From contig NC_134842.1 of NCBI RefSeq assembly GCF_965363235.1, forward strand, positions 7,467,112 through 7,531,111: a stretch of DNA of 64,000 nt. The letters are read 5' to 3'. The translations under genes and the position numbers were made by a program. The notes beneath the pieces are model-generated. The model did not search any database. It was not told the origin of the DNA and worked only from the letters and a program-made list of their open reading frames with translations. This DNA is from Mytilus galloprovincialis. Lineage: Eukaryota > Mollusca > Bivalvia > Mytilida > Mytilidae. Of this stretch, positions 60,388 to 64,000 are shown in pieces. How positions within the stretch are numbered: position 1 is the first letter of the stretch; each line of letters opens with the position of its first letter.

Positions 60388-61085
60388 CCTGAATGTATGT
60401 ATTAGTTTATATATTAATAGATGAATCATTTGGTGGTATTTGAAGATATGCAAATCATATAAGATCTATAGAGACATGATCATTTTATATTAAAATTGTA
60501 TTTTGATTCATTGAATGATTTAATAACCATTTAAAATTCAGATTTTAAAAGAAGAGTTTCATTCCATAGATACGTAGATACAAACGGAATTTCTAATGAA
60601 TCCATTAGATAAAAGAACACACATGTTTTCAAATTAAAAAAAAAAATACATAGTAATAAAGACAGATGTGAGGTACATGGGGAAAACAACCGGAAAGACA
60701 AAAGAAACAAAAAACAATTAAAAAATATACAAATATCAGTACGTAGATAAAATTGTTATTTAAATATTCATCTTTTCGAAAATTAAAGTTACATTTCATT
60801 AACAAAGATATAGACACATAATAAGAACTAATACGAGTATGTGTTGAAATTGACAGGTGCGTTTTCATTTTCCTCTCTTGTTTTATTTTCAGATCCACGA
60901 AAAAATTGAAATATAGAAAATGTGTATTAAAATACAGGATGTTCAATATATTCATAATATACTGTTCTTTTTATATATATATACCCAAATTTAAAAGCGT
61001 CTTGTAGGTCAGAGGTAAAAATAGCATTAGATTTAAACATACCATTGAAACAAACGCAAAATAAGCTGGCATTGTCATTATAAAG
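60388..61085. other. 3' flank of Kunitz gene 3
   Basis: 3' UTR exon from about 60894 ('ttattttcag|atccacg') to a weak poly(A) signal ATTAAA at 60927-60932. The donor is at 60395. Nothing else recognised. Confidence 0.55.
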
Positions 61086-61089
61086 ATGT

Positions 61090-61580
61090 TTGAGTTCCTA
61101 ATTGACATCATATTTGCTATTTTGTGAGGACGTGTATTTGACAAACAATCGACATTTTAATGGGAATTAACCAGGCAGGTCGTATTGCCGCCTTGTTCCC
61201 TTTTGTATATGAGCTAACCTCATACAAGAGCGTCATTGACAAAAAACGAAAAGAACCTAACATTTTCCTCACACTTCTCGTTTCGTTATATATATGATTT
61301 CCTCTCACTAGATAAATATCAAAAGGTTGTGACCATGTTGAACGCAAATAGACCATTGAGTATAAAATAAAGGATATGATAATGAGGATTGATTGAGAAA
61401 TTAACAGCAGAATTGATTTCTGGTCTCCAATGTTAACGTTGTTTATTTTTGTAGCTCACTACCAACACCGTCTGAATATAGTGTATATATCTCATAGTTG
61501 AAAAACATATCAAGATCTTGCACTGCCTATCATGTTGTCTTTTAAAAAGGTTGCTGCTTACAAGGAGGCTATTAATTTAG
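61090..61580 (+). mobile_element. Penelope-like element, family A, short fragment
   Basis: 'ttgtgaggacgtgtatttga', 'acaccgtctgaatatagtgt' and 'gctgcttacaaggaggct' match the later RT region of the 7.6-kb element in order (FGGRVF and the codons before the tail). Heavily decayed. Confidence 0.65.
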
Positions 61581-61584
61581 AAAT

Positions 61585-61795
61585 AAAAAAGGAGATATTG
61601 GATAATTGCCAATGACACAACTATCCACCAAAGTTGAAATAAAATGAGTGTTAGCAATTATAGGCAACCGTACGGCCTTTAACCTTGGTAAAAACCCACA
61701 CCATATAGTCCACTATATAAGGCCTTAAAATTACAAATATGTAACAATGAAAAAACTAACGGCCTAATTTAAAACAAAACAATTTACTTAAAACA
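61585..61795 (+). repeat. R2 interspersed repeat
   Basis: 'ggataattgccaatgacaca', 'ggcaaccgtacggccttt' and 'aacggcctaattt'. It follows the PLE fragment directly. Confidence 0.75.
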
Positions 61796-62085
61796 GACAT
61801 GAACAAACGACATATGCATTGAACTATGGCTCTCGACTTGAAACGGGCAATATAGGTTGTCGCAAGGTTACACTAGTTTGCGGACGCCATCCAACGACAT
61901 GATACAGTAACGGCATAGTATATGAACCAACTGAACGTGGCATCGGATATCTTACAAAACGAAGACACGAAGTTAAATTTTGTAAGTCCTTGCAATTACT
62001 GCAAAAACGAATTGTAATATAACAATGGCCATTTTCCTGACTTGGTACAAGACATTTTAATAAAAACAAAAATGGTGGGTTTATA
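61796..62085. repeat. R4-containing repeat remnants
   Basis: 'tgacttggtacaagacattt' at about 62038 belongs to R4. Between 61860 and 61995 there are PLE-A-like phrases ('gcggacgccatccaacgaca', 'tatcttacaaaacgaagaca') in uncertain order. Confidence 0.4.
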
Positions 62086-62087
62086 CG

Positions 62088-62840
62088 AAAATAGAATAAG
62101 CAATGAATAACCCCTTTTTATAAGTGATACCGGATACTGAACATTAGTATCGGTTATTTTTCAATATTTTTTACAAACACACAATTATGACCAAAAAGTT
62201 AATTTGATATATTGCTATTCTAGATGGAATTAAAATGAAACAGTTTTGTAAAATTGTAACAAGTATAGTTTTTGACACCATAGAATGGCCAAGTATTTAC
62301 ATATTCGAAATTAAACAATGGATTATTTCACTTAAGGTGAAGAAGAAATGACAGAAATTATAATAAGACAGAAATGATTCGAAAGAGCTTCCATACATTT
62401 TCTTATACAAATATATCGATTGTACTCTTTTCGATTAATAAACTCATCATAGAGACAAGGATTGAATTTTTGTATTTGCGCCAGACGCGCGTTTCGTATA
62501 GAAAAGACTCACCAGTGACGCTCGAATATAAAAAAACGTTCAAAAAGCAAAATATAGTACAAAGTAGAAGAGTATTGAAGACTAAATATTCTTTAATTTT
62601 TTTCAAAATACATCTGAGGTAATCTATTTCTGCGGTAGTAAACAATTACGAAATTCGAATTACCCTTATGAGTTTATTATCCCATAATGACATTCTATCA
62701 AGAAAGCGTATTACTTAAAATCAATCTTTAACACAAAAAATGTTCAATGTTTATAGAAAAATTGTTTTAAAAAAATGAAATGATAACATACAAGATTGAC
62801 GATCTTCTTTTGAAGTAAACAGAGATACATATACATATGC
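62088..62840 (+). repeat. Duplicated block, copy 2 (copy 1 at 38.65-39.33 kb)
   Basis: Aligns with copy 1 from 'aaaatagaataagc' to 'gacgatcttcttttgaagta'. It has about 70 bases near 62265-62335 that copy 1 lacks ('agaatggccaagtatttaca'). It includes the R1 at 62435-62645. It is followed not by a Kunitz promoter but by a PLE tail. Confidence 0.85.
62435..62645 (+). repeat. R1 short interspersed repeat
   Basis: 'aactcatcatagagacaagg', 'cgccagacgcgcgtttcgta' and 'agactcaccagtgacgctcg'. Same insertion as at 38.94 kb. Confidence 0.8.
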
Positions 62841-62864
62841 ATGTGATTTCAACAAAAAAAAACT

Positions 62865-63105
62865 AATAACACGCACAACATGACGGATGCCAAGTGGGGT
62901 GCAGGATCTGCTTACCCTTCCGGAGCACCTGAGATCACCCCCAGTTTTTGGTGGGGTTCGTGTTGCTTATTATTTAGTTTTGTATGTTGTATCATGTGTA
63001 CACTTGTTTGTCTGTTTGTCTTTTCATTTTTAGCGTTGTCAGTTTAATTTTCGATTAATGAGCTTTACTGTCCCTCTGGTATATTTTGCCCCTCTTTTAG
63101 TATTT
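62865..63105 (+). mobile_element. Penelope-like element, family A, tail only
   Basis: 'aggatctgcttacccttccg' + 'gagcacctgagatcaccccc' + 'agtttttggtggggttcgtg' is nearly the same as the tail at 9.94-10.13 kb and ends alike ('tccctctggtatattttgcc'). Confidence 0.85.
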
Positions 63106-63954
63106 AACGATAATGGATAAAATCCACGGTAAATACTTTCACCTAAAATATGTTAAAATATAATGGATTTTACTATCAATAAGAAAAAAATAAGTATATA
63201 AATAGTATTTGTCAATAGCTTGTGAAGTGACATGACAGATCATAATTTTTTACTTTATATTTAATCAACGAAGATGTTACATAGTGCATTGATACGCAAG
63301 CAGTGTCTTATTGTTTTATCCAATTATATAAAAATTTTATTAATAATTCAACGACATTTATATAAACCTTCCAATGGATCTTTGTTTTTGTACAATGGAC
63401 AACTTTGAATACATAATTGGAATCATTGTTTTGTGTTTATGGATACTTATTGCCAAATTGGAATTATAAAAATGACAAGTTTCAAAGAAGAGAAGTATTA
63501 TATTTTTGTTTACCTGTTGTGAGTATGAGTATAATTATCGTTTGTGTTCATTTCATTTGAATTCAGTTATGAGTGACTTTATTTATCGGTTTACGGAATG
63601 TTTTCCAAACATTTAGGTCTTAAAGTTCTACTTGGCTGTTGGCATCTCCAAAAAAAAAAAATATTAAAAATCGTGGTCGATGTATATTGTATTAAGGGTC
63701 AGGAAAAGACCCTTCGAAATACAAATGAAGGAACCAGTTGTTTTATGAACGCTTTCATGTCTGTTGATCTTGAAGGATATAGATAACATCAATTTAAAGA
63801 CTTGTATCAAAATTATTCCAATTTAGATTAATCAAATCGGTTAATGCTTGTAACTACAGATCAATGGAAATATAACTATTTAAAAAAAGGAGGAACAATC
63901 GTAAGTGAACAAAATCATATTTTCTTTGTCATTTTATTTAATTTATTTATTTTG
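63106..63954. other. AT-rich intergenic DNA, no gene seen
   Basis: No exon, promoter of the Kunitz type or repeat recognised. Confidence 0.45.
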
Positions 63955-64000
63955 GGGAAGTTTGAATCGGGCATCGCTAATGTTAGTAGACGAAACGCAC
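63955..64000 (-). repeat. R1 short interspersed repeat, cut by the window edge
   Basis: 'gggcatcgctaatgttagta' followed by 'gacgaaacgcac' is the R1 core in reverse. Confidence 0.55.

Overview
The window looks like nuclear DNA of a bivalve mollusc, most likely a marine mussel (Mytilidae). It is AT-rich, has short exons with GT-AG introns, and is crowded with interspersed repeats that I recognise as typical of mussel genomes: Penelope-like retroelements, a short 'gacgctcgaa' repeat, and TIR or foldback MITEs. The readable gene families (Pif/BMSP-like shell matrix protein, temptin, Kunitz inhibitors) also fit a mollusc. The species call is inference from remembered families, not from a search.

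Layout. 1-10 kb: the 3' part of a Penelope-like element (PLE), a large inverted repeat, a 37-bp minisatellite of about 24 units each carrying CACGTG, and a second PLE. 10.27-10.99 kb: the last exon of a KCTD7/14-like BTB gene. 13.04-29.92 kb: a nine-exon gene for a secreted protein of about 1892 residues. It has a signal peptide, a roughly 1490-residue disordered Pro/Thr/Ser/Glu-rich region in a single 4.47-kb exon with an RRKR site, three cysteine-rich chitin-binding-type modules, and a C-terminal laminin-G-like domain. This resembles the Pif/BMSP group but I see no VWA domain. 33.5-35.7 kb: a PLE. 36.1-36.9 kb, minus strand: a two-exon temptin-like pheromone gene. 39.7-60.9 kb: three tandem plus-strand Kunitz genes of the same design (signal exon, one-domain exon, 3' UTR exon). 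The first and third are intact and the middle one is broken. Between them lie PLE copies, an L1/Tx1-type LINE, and several MITEs. 61-64 kb: repeats, including a copy of the block that precedes the first Kunitz gene.

All clear host genes except KCTD encode small or large secreted proteins, and chitin-binding/LamG and Kunitz proteins are both known among molluscan shell-matrix and mucosal secretions. A shared secretory theme is therefore possible but not shown by the sequence. The oddest feature is that two separate genes carry young tandem arrays that copy a splice junction: a 110-bp x5 array on an acceptor in the Pif-like gene and a 40-bp x7 array on the donor of the first Kunitz gene.
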